Shown here piece after piece: positions 18,879-26,769 of a DNA stretch of 64,000 bases. The first letter of the stretch is position 1. Every line of letters begins with the position of its first letter. The stretch is taken from positions 35,751-99,750 of the forward strand of contig CANJUR010000012.1 of NCBI GenBank assembly GCA_947477565.1. The letters are read 5' to 3'. The stretch comes from Deltaproteobacteria bacterium. GTDB lineage: Bacteria > Myxococcota_A > Polyangia > Polyangiales > Ga0077539. The position numbers were made by a program, and so were the translations under genes. Below the pieces are notes generated by a model, which ran no database searches, had not been told where the DNA came from, and saw nothing but the letters and a program-made list of their open reading frames with translations.

Positions 18879-19783
18879 TGCTGGTAAGATTTCTGCGCTG
18901 CGTGGGGCCTGTCGTCGCCCTGGCGCTGGGGTGCATCGGCGACCTCGATCCGAAGGAGATCGTGGTGTCGCCGCGCATCCTGGACATCGCTGCGGACCCG
19001 CCGGAGGTCGCTGCGGGAGGCACCGTGCGGCTGCGTGCGGTCATCGGCGGCAACCGCGGCCCGGTGAGCTATCGGTGGGTGGCGTGCGCGGGCGGCGACG
19101 CCCTGAGCGGAGGCGGGGGCTTCGGTGCCGGAACCTCCGAGGTCGGCTGCACCAGCGACGCGGGCTTTCTGCTGCCGCTCGGCACTGGCGCGGAGGCGAC
19201 GCTGGTCATCCCCGCGGATAGTGTCGACCTCGACGCGGTGCTCGCGCGCTTTGGCGACCGCGCCCCGCGCGCGCTGGTGGAGCAGTACCTCCGTGACGTC
19301 GGCGTGATCGTCGGGGTGGGCCTGACCATCGAGGCCGACGGCCGGACGGTGGTCGGGTACAAGCGGGTGGTGGTGTCGCTCAACCCGCGGCCCAACCGCA
19401 ACCCGCCGACGCCGCGGGTGCGGGTCAACGGGCGCTGGGTGTCCGTGCCCGCGGGCGGCGGCGCGGCGTGCGTGCCCGAGGAGGGGGCGGGTATCCGTGT
19501 GCCGCGCGCACGCAACGTGACGCTCTCGCCGGATGCCAACGAATCATGGCTCGAGCGCTTCACGGTGCTGACGGCGCTCGGCGTCTTCGAGGAGCGTACG
19601 GAGCAGGCTTTCTACTCGTGGTACGCGACCCAGGGTGACCTCGGGCGGGGCCTGACGCGGCCGCCGACGCGGGACAACGAGTGGCTCCCGTCGAACGCCC
19701 CGGGGGCGCAGGCGCTGTGGTTCTTCGTGCGTGACGGCCACGGAGGGACGAGCGGGTGTCGGCTGGACGTGACCGTGGAGTGA
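18878..19783 (+). CDS. Lipoprotein of unknown function following the TonB receptor
   Basis: A 301-residue lipoprotein. ATG 18878 overlaps the receptor stop and is followed by a basic/hydrophobic signal with lipobox LALGC. The first mature part (LDIAADPPEVAAGGTVRLRAVIGG ... YRWVACAGG) reads as an Ig-like/PKD-like beta domain. The C-terminal part contains FYSWYATQGDL and NEWLPSN, followed by ALWFFVRDGHGG, the pattern of surface lipoproteins found beside TonB receptors in myxobacteria. Several Cys (CAGG, CTSDAG, CVPEE, SGCRLD) could form disulfides outside the cytoplasm. Ligand and role are unknown; position suggests a partner in uptake or surface display. Confidence 0.8.
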   Translation: MLVRFLRCVGPVVALALGCIGDLDPKEIVVSPRILDIAADPPEVAAGGTVRLRAVIGGNRGPVSYRWVACAGGDALSGGGGFGAGTSEVGCTSDAGFLLPLGTGAEATLVIPADSVDLDAVLARFGDRAPRALVEQYLRDVGVIVGVGLTIEADGRTVVGYKRVVVSLNPRPNRNPPTPRVRVNGRWVSVPAGGGAACVPEEGAGIRVPRARNVTLSPDANESWLERFTVLTALGVFEERTEQAFYSWYATQGDLGRGLTRPPTRDNEWLPSNAPGAQALWFFVRDGHGGTSGCRLDVTVE

Positions 19784-19901
19784 CCTGCGCGCGGCGGTCC
19801 CGGGGCGTTGACGGTGCGGGGGGCGTGTGCGAAGGGGGATCGCACCAGCTTGGTCGGCTTTCGTAGCGAAAACCGACTGGATAACCCTTCGGAGGTTCTC
19901 A

Positions 19902-21368
19902 ATGAATACCAACTTGCGTGGATTGCTCGCGACGATGTTCGCGACCGGACTCCTGGCCGCCTGTAGCAGCGAAGGCAACACCCCGACGCCGGTCACAGAC
20001 GCCGGCACCGTGACCGACATGGGCGTTTCCGCCACCGACGTGCCGCGCACCGACGCGGCGGCCACTGATCGCCCCGCCGTCGCCGTCGATCGCCCCCCCG
20101 CAGGCAACCCGGTTACGGCGGCCTGTAGCGCAGCGACGGACCTCTCGTCGATGACCCCTGGCGCCGACGGCGCGATCCACGTGATGGGCGACAACTCCGA
20201 GGGCGCGCCGATCACCGTCGGCAACATCGGAACGATCCCTGAGGGCGGCTGTCTCAACGCCCAGATGGGCGAGAAGGGCATGGTGCTCATCTACCGTTAC
20301 ACCATGCGCACCGCGGGCACGCTCCGCGTCAGCACGGCCAACGCCGGCACTTCCGATGCCGCGTTCGACACGGTCGTCGCCGTGCTCGGCACGTGCACCG
20401 CCACCGCAATGCCGCTCGCATGCAACGACGACCTCGGCACCGCCGCGGGCATGACGCATCGGTACCACTCCACCGCCTCCACCCGTGCGCTCATGATGGG
20501 TCAGACGGTGTTCATCGTCGTCGGCGGCTACGGCGCGTCGGCGAAGGAGGGCTCCACCGGCGCCTTCGAGCTCACCGTGGCCGAGGCCGCGCCGATCGCC
20601 ATCGGCATGCCCTGCGCGGTCGCTCAGGTCTGCGCGACCGGCAGCGCCTGCGTGGGTGCCACCGCGATGAACTCCGGCACCTGCGCCGCAGACGGCACCG
20701 CTCCTGGCGCCGTATGCCGCGCTGCCGCACCCTTCTGCGACGGCACCTTCACCTGCTCGGTCGCCATGCCGTCGATGGCCGCTCGCGGCATCTGCCGTCG
20801 CCCCGCCGCTCCTGGGGAGGCCTGCGGCCCCACTGCGAGCTGCACGATGATGTCCTTCTGCCCCAACTTCGCCTCGACGGCGCCGGTCGCCGCTGACGCG
20901 GGCGTCGGTACGGACGCGGGCGCCCCGATGACCGCCCGCTACTGCACGCTGCCGACGGCGGAGATCGAGCCCAACAACACCCCCGCGGCCCCGCAGGCGG
21001 CCGTCACGACGACCACCGTATTCCGCGGCTCGCTCGCGACCGGCAACGATGTGGACTGCTACGCCGTCACGGTTCCGGTGGGCACCTCGCTCTACGCTGA
21101 GACCTCGGACGCCAACGGCACCTGCGCGCTCGGCGACGGCGAAGACACCCTGCTCAACATCTATCGTCAGGGAGAGACCGCCGCGCTCGCGAACAACGAC
21201 GACGTCGCGATGGGCTACCTCTGCTCGCGCATCGTCGGCACCACCGCGGTCACGCGCATCCCGGCGGGCACCTACTCCATCTGCGTGAGCGCGTACGGCG
21301 CTGGCACCGATGGCGGCGCCCCGGTCGCGATTCCCAGCTACTACCTCACGGTCGGCATCACGCCCTGA
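19902..21368 (+). CDS. Cys-rich exported lipoprotein with PPC-like domains
   Basis: A 488-residue lipoprotein. The start ATG 19902 has a good GGAGG 7 bases upstream. The signal ends in the lipobox LLAAC, followed by a Thr/Asp/Pro-rich linker typical of this lineage. Two similar beta domains are seen. The first (LIYRYTMRTAGTLRVSTAN ... FDTVVAVLG) and the second, near the C-terminus (EIEPNNTPAAPQAA ... DVDCYAVTVPVGTSLY), resemble bacterial pre-peptidase C-terminal (PPC) domains. Between them is a Cys-rich segment (CAVAQVCATGSACVG). No protease domain is present, so it may be a binding or structural surface protein. Confidence 0.75.
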   Translation: MNTNLRGLLATMFATGLLAACSSEGNTPTPVTDAGTVTDMGVSATDVPRTDAAATDRPAVAVDRPPAGNPVTAACSAATDLSSMTPGADGAIHVMGDNSEGAPITVGNIGTIPEGGCLNAQMGEKGMVLIYRYTMRTAGTLRVSTANAGTSDAAFDTVVAVLGTCTATAMPLACNDDLGTAAGMTHRYHSTASTRALMMGQTVFIVVGGYGASAKEGSTGAFELTVAEAAPIAIGMPCAVAQVCATGSACVGATAMNSGTCAADGTAPGAVCRAAAPFCDGTFTCSVAMPSMAARGICRRPAAPGEACGPTASCTMMSFCPNFASTAPVAADAGVGTDAGAPMTARYCTLPTAEIEPNNTPAAPQAAVTTTTVFRGSLATGNDVDCYAVTVPVGTSLYAETSDANGTCALGDGEDTLLNIYRQGETAALANNDDVAMGYLCSRIVGTTAVTRIPAGTYSICVSAYGAGTDGGAPVAIPSYYLTVGITP

Positions 21369-21423
21369 TCGTTCCCGTCAGAAACTCCCGGCCCCACGGG
21401 GTGAGCGCGTAGCGTCTCTCCCT

Positions 21424-22287
21424 GTGAGTCCCTCCCGCCTCGCCCCTTCCCTTCTCCTCGCTCTCCTCGCCGTCGTCTTGCCCGCGCAGGCCACTCCCGG
21501 TTCGGGTGCGCCCGCTCGCCGCTCGCTCCTCGGCGGACAGCACATCGACGGTCGCTGCCCTCCGCGCTTCCGCCGCTGCCTCGCGTTCACCTTCGACGAC
21601 GGCCCGGAGATTCTCACGACGCCGCGGCTCCTCGACATGCTCGACGAGCATCACGTCCACGCGACGTTCTTCGTGGTCGGCCACCGCATCGACGGCGACG
21701 CGCCCCACCACCGCGCGCAGCGAAACCTCCTGCGCGAGATCGTCCGCCGCGGTCACCTGTTGGGCAACCACACCTACCACCACGTTGTTCTCGGCAACCT
21801 CCGCCCAGGGCAGATCGCCTTCGAGATCGACCGCACCGGCGACCTGGTCGCGCAGTCCACGGGTCATCGCCCCGAGTTGATGCGTGCGCCGTTCGGCATG
21901 CTCACCGCCCCGCGGAGCCTCGGGGCCGTGGCTGCGCGCAACCTCACGCCCGCCTACTGGATGATCGACACCCACGACTGGGAGGTCACCTCCGCGGAGG
22001 CCGTGACTGCCCGCTTCCGGCAAGAGCTTCTGGAGCATCCCTACGGCGGCGTGGTGCTCATGCACGACACGCGACCGTGGAGCGTGCGGGCCTTCCCGCT
22101 GATCATGCAGGTAGTCGCACGGCGCAACGCGCAACTCGTCGCGCGGGGAGAGGCGCCCTTCGCGATCATCAACCTCGACCAGTTCGTGTTTCCGCGAGGC
22201 GAAGATCCGCTGCGGGGGGCGCCGCTCAACCTCCGGCATCCACGGGGCAGTTCAACGTCTCGGCCGCCGCATTCACTTTCCCGGTAA
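21424..22287 (+). CDS. Exported polysaccharide deacetylase (NodB homology)
   Basis: A 287-residue metal-dependent carbohydrate esterase 4 family protein. GTG 21424 starts a signal peptide (hydrophobic stretch ending near LPAQA); the open frame upstream lies in the preceding gene. All five NodB motifs are present: TFDDGP (D58/D59), the zinc-binding H-x3-H in GNHTYHH (H116/H120), RAPFG, DTHDW and the terminal VVLMHD. It should remove N- or O-acetyl groups from peptidoglycan, chitin-like or exopolysaccharide substrates in the periplasm or outside the cell. The last 20 residues are Arg/Ser-rich and look unstructured. No polysaccharide cluster is adjacent. Confidence 0.9.
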   Translation: MSPSRLAPSLLLALLAVVLPAQATPGSGAPARRSLLGGQHIDGRCPPRFRRCLAFTFDDGPEILTTPRLLDMLDEHHVHATFFVVGHRIDGDAPHHRAQRNLLREIVRRGHLLGNHTYHHVVLGNLRPGQIAFEIDRTGDLVAQSTGHRPELMRAPFGMLTAPRSLGAVAARNLTPAYWMIDTHDWEVTSAEAVTARFRQELLEHPYGGVVLMHDTRPWSVRAFPLIMQVVARRNAQLVARGEAPFAIINLDQFVFPRGEDPLRGAPLNLRHPRGSSTSRPPHSLSR

Positions 22288-22711
22288 ACCCTTGGCCGTG
22301 ACAGTCCACTCTGCCGTGGCCGCTGGATCGGTTCGCTCTCACCCGCCCTGGATCTGGAATTTCTGCTTCACCTTCCGAGCGCGACCGGTCGATGGAATTC
22401 ACTACGTCTGCGATTGCGGCGCGGGCGCGGCAGCGCGATGCGTGCCTGGCAGCGACTCAAACGCCGCTAATGCGCCGGGTCGTCTGCGGCAGATCACGGC
22501 TCCCTTGTTGGGTGTCAGGCGTTCTCACCCCTCGACGCGAACTCCATCGTCGCAGACCCCGGGGGTTCCGTGCGCCGTTCGGGCCCCTGGATGACGTCCA
22601 CGCGACGACGCGGTCGTCGGGCGTCGTCGATCGCTCTCGACGGACTCACCCGCGATGCGTACCCCGACCTCGGAGCCGACGAGATGCGCTGACGGGTCCG
22701 TTCGGGAGCGG
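22288..22711. other. Region without a convincing gene
   Basis: These 424 bases lie between the convergent deacetylase and the membrane spermidine-synthase-like gene. Frames of up to about 120 codons exist on both strands but are Arg/Pro-rich, without domains or ribosome-binding sites. GC content dips around 22330-22400, and the stretch near 22600-22640 is rich in repeated CG/TCG triplets. A bidirectional terminator would be expected here, but no clear stem with a T-tract was found. Confidence 0.4.
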
Positions 22712-25123
22712 CTACGTCGTGCGCCAGCGCGCGGGGGATGCCCACGCGGCGACGAGGTAGAGAACGCCCGCCGCGGCGAACGTCGCGGGGATGCCGAACC
22801 ACACCGAGAGGGTGGTGGCAAACACCGACCCGAGCACGCTGGTGGCGCCGTTGACGGCGAGCGCGAGGGCCGCACCTTCGCGCTTCGGGAGTGCGCGCAG
22901 GCCTGCTGGGAAGAAGAGTCCGAGTACGAGGCCGACCACGGCTGCGCAGGCCGCGGCACCTCCGAAACGGAGTACGGTCGCGCCCTCCAGCGTGGCCCGG
23001 GCGAGGGGGCGTAGGACCGCGTACGGCAGCGTCGCAAGAAGCACCGCGGCGAAGACGGCGGCGATGGTGACGTGGCGGTTGGTACGCAGGATTCGCGGCG
23101 AAAGCAGTGCCCCGAGGCCGGTGGCGACGAGCATCCCCGCGAGGGCGACGATGAGTGCGTAGGTGGGGTGCCCGAGCACGACGTGGAGGCGCTGTACGAG
23201 GGCGAGTTCGGCGGTCATGTAGCCGGCGCCGAGCGCGCCGAAGTACACGAGCGCCCGGCCCTGGGGGCGTTCAGGGTCGCGCGCCGATCGGAAGAGCGCG
23301 GGGCCGAGTAGCCAAACGGCGACGAGGAGCACGACGCCGAAGGTCGCGAGCAACTCGAACATGGCAGTGGCGTTGCCGGCGATGACGCCGCCGCTGCCGC
23401 GTGCGAGTTCGAGCGCTACGACGGGGTGAAGCCACGCGCGGGGCGAGAGGAGTTGGAAGAAGAACGGGCGCTCGTCCGTGGGGGCGGAGGTGTCGAGTCC
23501 ACGCGGGCGGCCGACGGCGGCGAGGGCCTCGTCGTCGCGCGCCTCGAGAATGGCGTCGAGCATGGGCTCGGTCACCGCGCGGTCGGGGGTCACGAGGAGC
23601 GTGAAGCGAAGGCGGGTCTCGAGGTCGTGGAGGGCGGCGATGTCGGCGGAGGAGAAGGGCGACGGGCTCACCAGGATGGTGGCGACGTTGCCCGCGGCGA
23701 GGAGGGCGAGGTGTTCGCGCGGACGGGTGACGCCGCGGTCGTGGAGGGACGCGACGGCGAGAGAGACGAGGCGGGCGGTCTCGCTCACGCGGTGTGGGTC
23801 GTACCAGCGCGAGAACGTGAGCACCCCGGCCGGCGCGACGCGGCGGAGAAAGATCGACCAGGCCTCGCGGGTGTAGAGGGTGGCTTCGGTGTGGGCGAAT
23901 GCGCCTGCAGAGGTCGCAGCCCAGGTGTCAACCAGGGAGGCCTGAAGCACCGAACAGTGGACTCGAGAGCGGGCGAAGAGCGCACGGCCATCGCCGAGGC
24001 GAACGGTGACGCGCGGGTCGTCGATGGTGGGCGAGCGGTCACGCACGGCGTGGAGCATCGCGACGATGCCGGGGTTGATCTCCGCTCCGTAGACGTGGTC
24101 GTGACCGACCGCGAGGGCGGCGATGAGGTCGCGACCGCCGCCGACGCCGATGACGCAGGCGTTGCCGGTGGGACGGAGCACGTGCGCCGAGGTGGTGGCG
24201 TCGAAGCGGAGGATGTTGAGTTGCGAGGGCGTGCGCCACGCATAAACCGGCGTAGCTGCTTCGCCGTCGAGGGTGGCGTCGGCCGCATCGACCATACCGG
24301 GTGGTGTATTCGGCGACGGGGACCAGAGGTGCCAGTGGGGTACCGGGCGGAAGGGCCCGAGGCGCACGTAGGCCAAAGGAGTCCAGGCCTCGAAGGTGGG
24401 GGTTTCGTGCTCCGGACGGGGAGATCCCTTGGGGTAGCGGATCACGAGGCCAGCCTCGGAGCCGCGCGCTCCGAGTGCGACGACGAGCGCCGCGACGGCC
24501 ATGGCGACGGCCTGCGCGCGGGTGCGATCGCCCGTCGGCGCGACGAACCACGCCGCGGCGGCCACGAGTGCGGCGAGGAGGATGAGTGCGTCCGGTGCGC
24601 CAAAGGGGCCCAGCAGGACGAGCGGTGCGAGCGCGCCCAGCGCCGCGGCGCCGAGATCGACGGCGTAGAGCACCGGGGTGGGGACCGCGGTGTCGGCGAG
24701 GAGGCGCGCGACGATGGCTCCGCCCGCGACGAGCGGAATCGCCGCCGCTGCGCTCACGACCAGCAGCGCGGCGAGCGAGGAGAGGTTGAGCGAGAAGGTG
24801 AGCGGCACCGACACGACGACGCCCACCGTGATGGCGAGGCCGACTGCGAGCGCCAGGAGGCGTCGTGCGATCCAGGGGGCGATAGGCTCACGTGCGCGCG
24901 AGGCGGCGTCGGCGTCGAGGGAGCCGCGAGTGAGGCCGAGCATCGCCAGCGAGAGGACGACGAACGCGAGGCCGTACCAGGTGGTGACCGAGAGCGCGCG
25001 TGTGAGCAGCACCTCGGCCGCGACGGTGGTCGCGGAGACGAGGGCGAGCACCGCGAGTGCGAGGCCGCGGGAGACCGTGGGCATAGAGGGCGTAGACCGT
25101 ACCACCAACGACGAAACCTCCAC
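22712..25123 (-). CDS. Polytopic membrane protein with spermidine-synthase-like domain
   Basis: An 803-residue integral membrane protein. About seven hydrophobic helices precede residue 230 and several more follow after about 575. Between them is a soluble Rossmann domain with the SAM-binding motif NACVIGVGGGRDLIAAL (about 320-345), then VYGAEINPGIVAML and RVTVRLGDGRALF, as in polyamine aminopropyltransferases and related methyltransferases. Such membrane-embedded SpeE-like proteins occur in several phyla but are mostly uncharacterised; the classical polyamine substrate is not assured. GTG 25123 (GGGAGG 11 bases upstream) or ATG 25084 could be the start; the transmembrane region begins at the latter. 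Confidence 0.8.
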   Translation of the reverse strand: MEVSSLVVRSTPSMPTVSRGLALAVLALVSATTVAAEVLLTRALSVTTWYGLAFVVLSLAMLGLTRGSLDADAASRAREPIAPWIARRLLALAVGLAITVGVVVSVPLTFSLNLSSLAALLVVSAAAAIPLVAGGAIVARLLADTAVPTPVLYAVDLGAAALGALAPLVLLGPFGAPDALILLAALVAAAAWFVAPTGDRTRAQAVAMAVAALVVALGARGSEAGLVIRYPKGSPRPEHETPTFEAWTPLAYVRLGPFRPVPHWHLWSPSPNTPPGMVDAADATLDGEAATPVYAWRTPSQLNILRFDATTSAHVLRPTGNACVIGVGGGRDLIAALAVGHDHVYGAEINPGIVAMLHAVRDRSPTIDDPRVTVRLGDGRALFARSRVHCSVLQASLVDTWAATSAGAFAHTEATLYTREAWSIFLRRVAPAGVLTFSRWYDPHRVSETARLVSLAVASLHDRGVTRPREHLALLAAGNVATILVSPSPFSSADIAALHDLETRLRFTLLVTPDRAVTEPMLDAILEARDDEALAAVGRPRGLDTSAPTDERPFFFQLLSPRAWLHPVVALELARGSGGVIAGNATAMFELLATFGVVLLVAVWLLGPALFRSARDPERPQGRALVYFGALGAGYMTAELALVQRLHVVLGHPTYALIVALAGMLVATGLGALLSPRILRTNRHVTIAAVFAAVLLATLPYAVLRPLARATLEGATVLRFGGAAACAAVVGLVLGLFFPAGLRALPKREGAALALAVNGATSVLGSVFATTLSVWFGIPATFAAAGVLYLVAAWASPARWRTT

Positions 25124-25215
25124 GGCACCCTTTGCCTCCCTACCGGCACGAGGTTAGGCTTCTGCCCCTGCTTAGTTGCGTAGCCGCTCAACATCGCTGT
25201 TCTACGAGGTGATTC

Positions 25216-26160
25216 ATGCACGATCGCACTAAGCGGACGGTTCTCACGCTAGGCACGTTCTGCCTCTCGGGCGCGTCGTTTCTTACCGTGGGCTGCGCCG
25301 ACCGGCCAGAGGTTCAGCGCTCGGTGGCGCAGGTGCAGGAGGCGGTCGGAGGAGGAGCGCAGGGATCTCTCGCAGAGCGCCCGACGACTCGGCGAGCGAT
25401 CTCCTCGGTCGCCGACGAGAGTGCCAATCTGGTTCAAATTGCTCCTGGCCTGATGGGCGCCATTCCGGTCCGCGCACCCACGGTCCGGGTTCTTCCCGTG
25501 GGCGAACTCCCGCAGCAGCACCCTGTCGGCGATTCGGTGGCCTTCGACGCCGATCAGAACCACCAGGACGTCACGACCGCGCGAGGCTCCGCACAACTGG
25601 GCGTGGCGTGGCACGACGCCGCCGATGGGATGTGGTTCGCTTGCACTGACCTGCAGGGCCATGGCGTCGGATCGCCGGTGGAGATTCGTGCGCTCGTGAG
25701 CGACGAGGAGAGCCTCTCGGCACCCGCGGTGGTCGCTGCCGGTGACGCCTTCGGCATCGCCTGGGTGGACACAGAAAACGGGCGGGTGCGCTTCCAATTG
25801 GTCGGCGCCGATGGCGTCCCGCGGGGTGCCTCTTCGATCATCCACGATGGCCTGACCGACCCGCAGGACGTTCAGTTGGTCTTCACGGGTCGCGAGTTTG
25901 GTCTCGCGGCGCACCTGCGCGAGGGGGTGTACTTTGCGCGCATCGACGGACACGGTGGTCGTATCGGTGCGGGGCAGTTGTTCGCCGAGGGCGAGACCGT
26001 TGACGGTGTGCAGGCCGTGCGCTGGGATGGCCACTCGTACTCCGTAGCCTTTTCCGTCGGCCACGATGGCAGCCTCGACCACCGCGAGCAGCGCGTACCT
26101 GCCTCACGCGCGATCGCCTTCCGCATCCCCTCCCGACGGTCTTTTCACCGCTTCTTCTGA
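25216..26160 (+). CDS. Lipoprotein with beta-propeller-like repeats
   Basis: A 314-residue lipoprotein. ATG 25216 is preceded by GAGGTG, and the signal ends in a lipobox-like LTVGC. The mature part contains repeated blade-like units (SAQLGVAWHDAADGMWFACTD, DAFGIAWVDTENGRVRFQLV, EFGLAAHLREGVYFARID, SYSVAFSVGHDGS), each an A/G-x-x-W plus a beta hairpin. This suggests a small beta-propeller or sialidase-like fold without catalytic residues that I can identify. The C-terminal 20 residues are basic. The partner or ligand is unknown. Confidence 0.7.
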   Translation: MHDRTKRTVLTLGTFCLSGASFLTVGCADRPEVQRSVAQVQEAVGGGAQGSLAERPTTRRAISSVADESANLVQIAPGLMGAIPVRAPTVRVLPVGELPQQHPVGDSVAFDADQNHQDVTTARGSAQLGVAWHDAADGMWFACTDLQGHGVGSPVEIRALVSDEESLSAPAVVAAGDAFGIAWVDTENGRVRFQLVGADGVPRGASSIIHDGLTDPQDVQLVFTGREFGLAAHLREGVYFARIDGHGGRIGAGQLFAEGETVDGVQAVRWDGHSYSVAFSVGHDGSLDHREQRVPASRAIAFRIPSRRSFHRFF

Positions 26161-26344
26161 GGTCTGCTCGCGGATGTAACCCGTTTGGCGCCGCGCTCGT
26201 CAGCCTCGTGGTTCTCCATCACGTTCTTCGTGGTGCTGCTGACCATCGGATGGGGTGCGGTCGCCGGTCTCTACGATGTCGGCCTTCAGTTCGTTCCGCC
26301 GGTCGACTGATCGACCCGGTCGCTAGCCCCCTCTCCGCGGGGCG

Positions 26345-26755
26345 TCAGTCCATCACGCACGCGAGCGCGGTGCGCAGCGCCTCGAACTCGAACGGCTTCT
26401 CCATCTGCTCGTTGTCGATGCGCGCAAGAAACTGCTGCGCTCGCGTTGTGTATGCCCCGCCCGTGAGGAAGATCGTGCGCCGCAGTTGATCTGGAACCAC
26501 CACGCTCATGCGGTCATAGAGTTCTGGGCCATCCATGCCGGGCATATTGATGTCGCAGAGGATGGCGTCGAAGCGCTTGCCCTCTGCGAAGAGATCGAGA
26601 GCGTGTGAGCCGGATTCACAGAGCGTGACTTCGTGGTCACGGCTGAGAATGTGCCCGAGGGACACCCGAACGAGAACGTCGTCGTCGATGACCAGCAACC
26701 GCCCTCGGCGAGGCGTCGCCGCCTGCGGAGCGTACGAGGAATCGCTGGCGGTCAT
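26345..26755 (-). CDS. Single-domain response regulator downstream of sucA
   Basis: A 136-residue CheY-like receiver without an output domain. ATG 26755 is chosen because a stretch upstream in the same frame belongs to sucA. The acidic pair lies in VIDDD (about 23-26), the phospho-acceptor is D68 in AILCDINMPGMDG, the switch Thr is in TIFLTGG, and the conserved Lys is in MEKPFE. The first 16 residues are a flexible extension. It starts 14 bases after the sucA stop, so both are likely on one mRNA. No cognate kinase is adjacent. It may act by protein-protein contact. Confidence 0.9.
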   Translation of the reverse strand: MTASDSSYAPQAATPRRGRLLVIDDDVLVRVSLGHILSRDHEVTLCESGSHALDLFAEGKRFDAILCDINMPGMDGPELYDRMSVVVPDQLRRTIFLTGGAYTTRAQQFLARIDNEQMEKPFEFEALRTALACVMD

Positions 26756-26769
26756 CGACGGCTCCTTCG

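Noticed and set aside
22593..22694. A 33-codon plus-strand frame with an FG-GAP-like DGLTRDAYPDL stretch
   Set aside because: Too short, no ribosome-binding site, and the similarity is only one repeat unit, so chance is likely.
23426..25183. A 585-codon plus-strand open frame
   Set aside because: Gly/Arg/Glu-rich low complexity, opposite the spermidine-synthase-like gene, which has clear membrane helices and a SAM motif.
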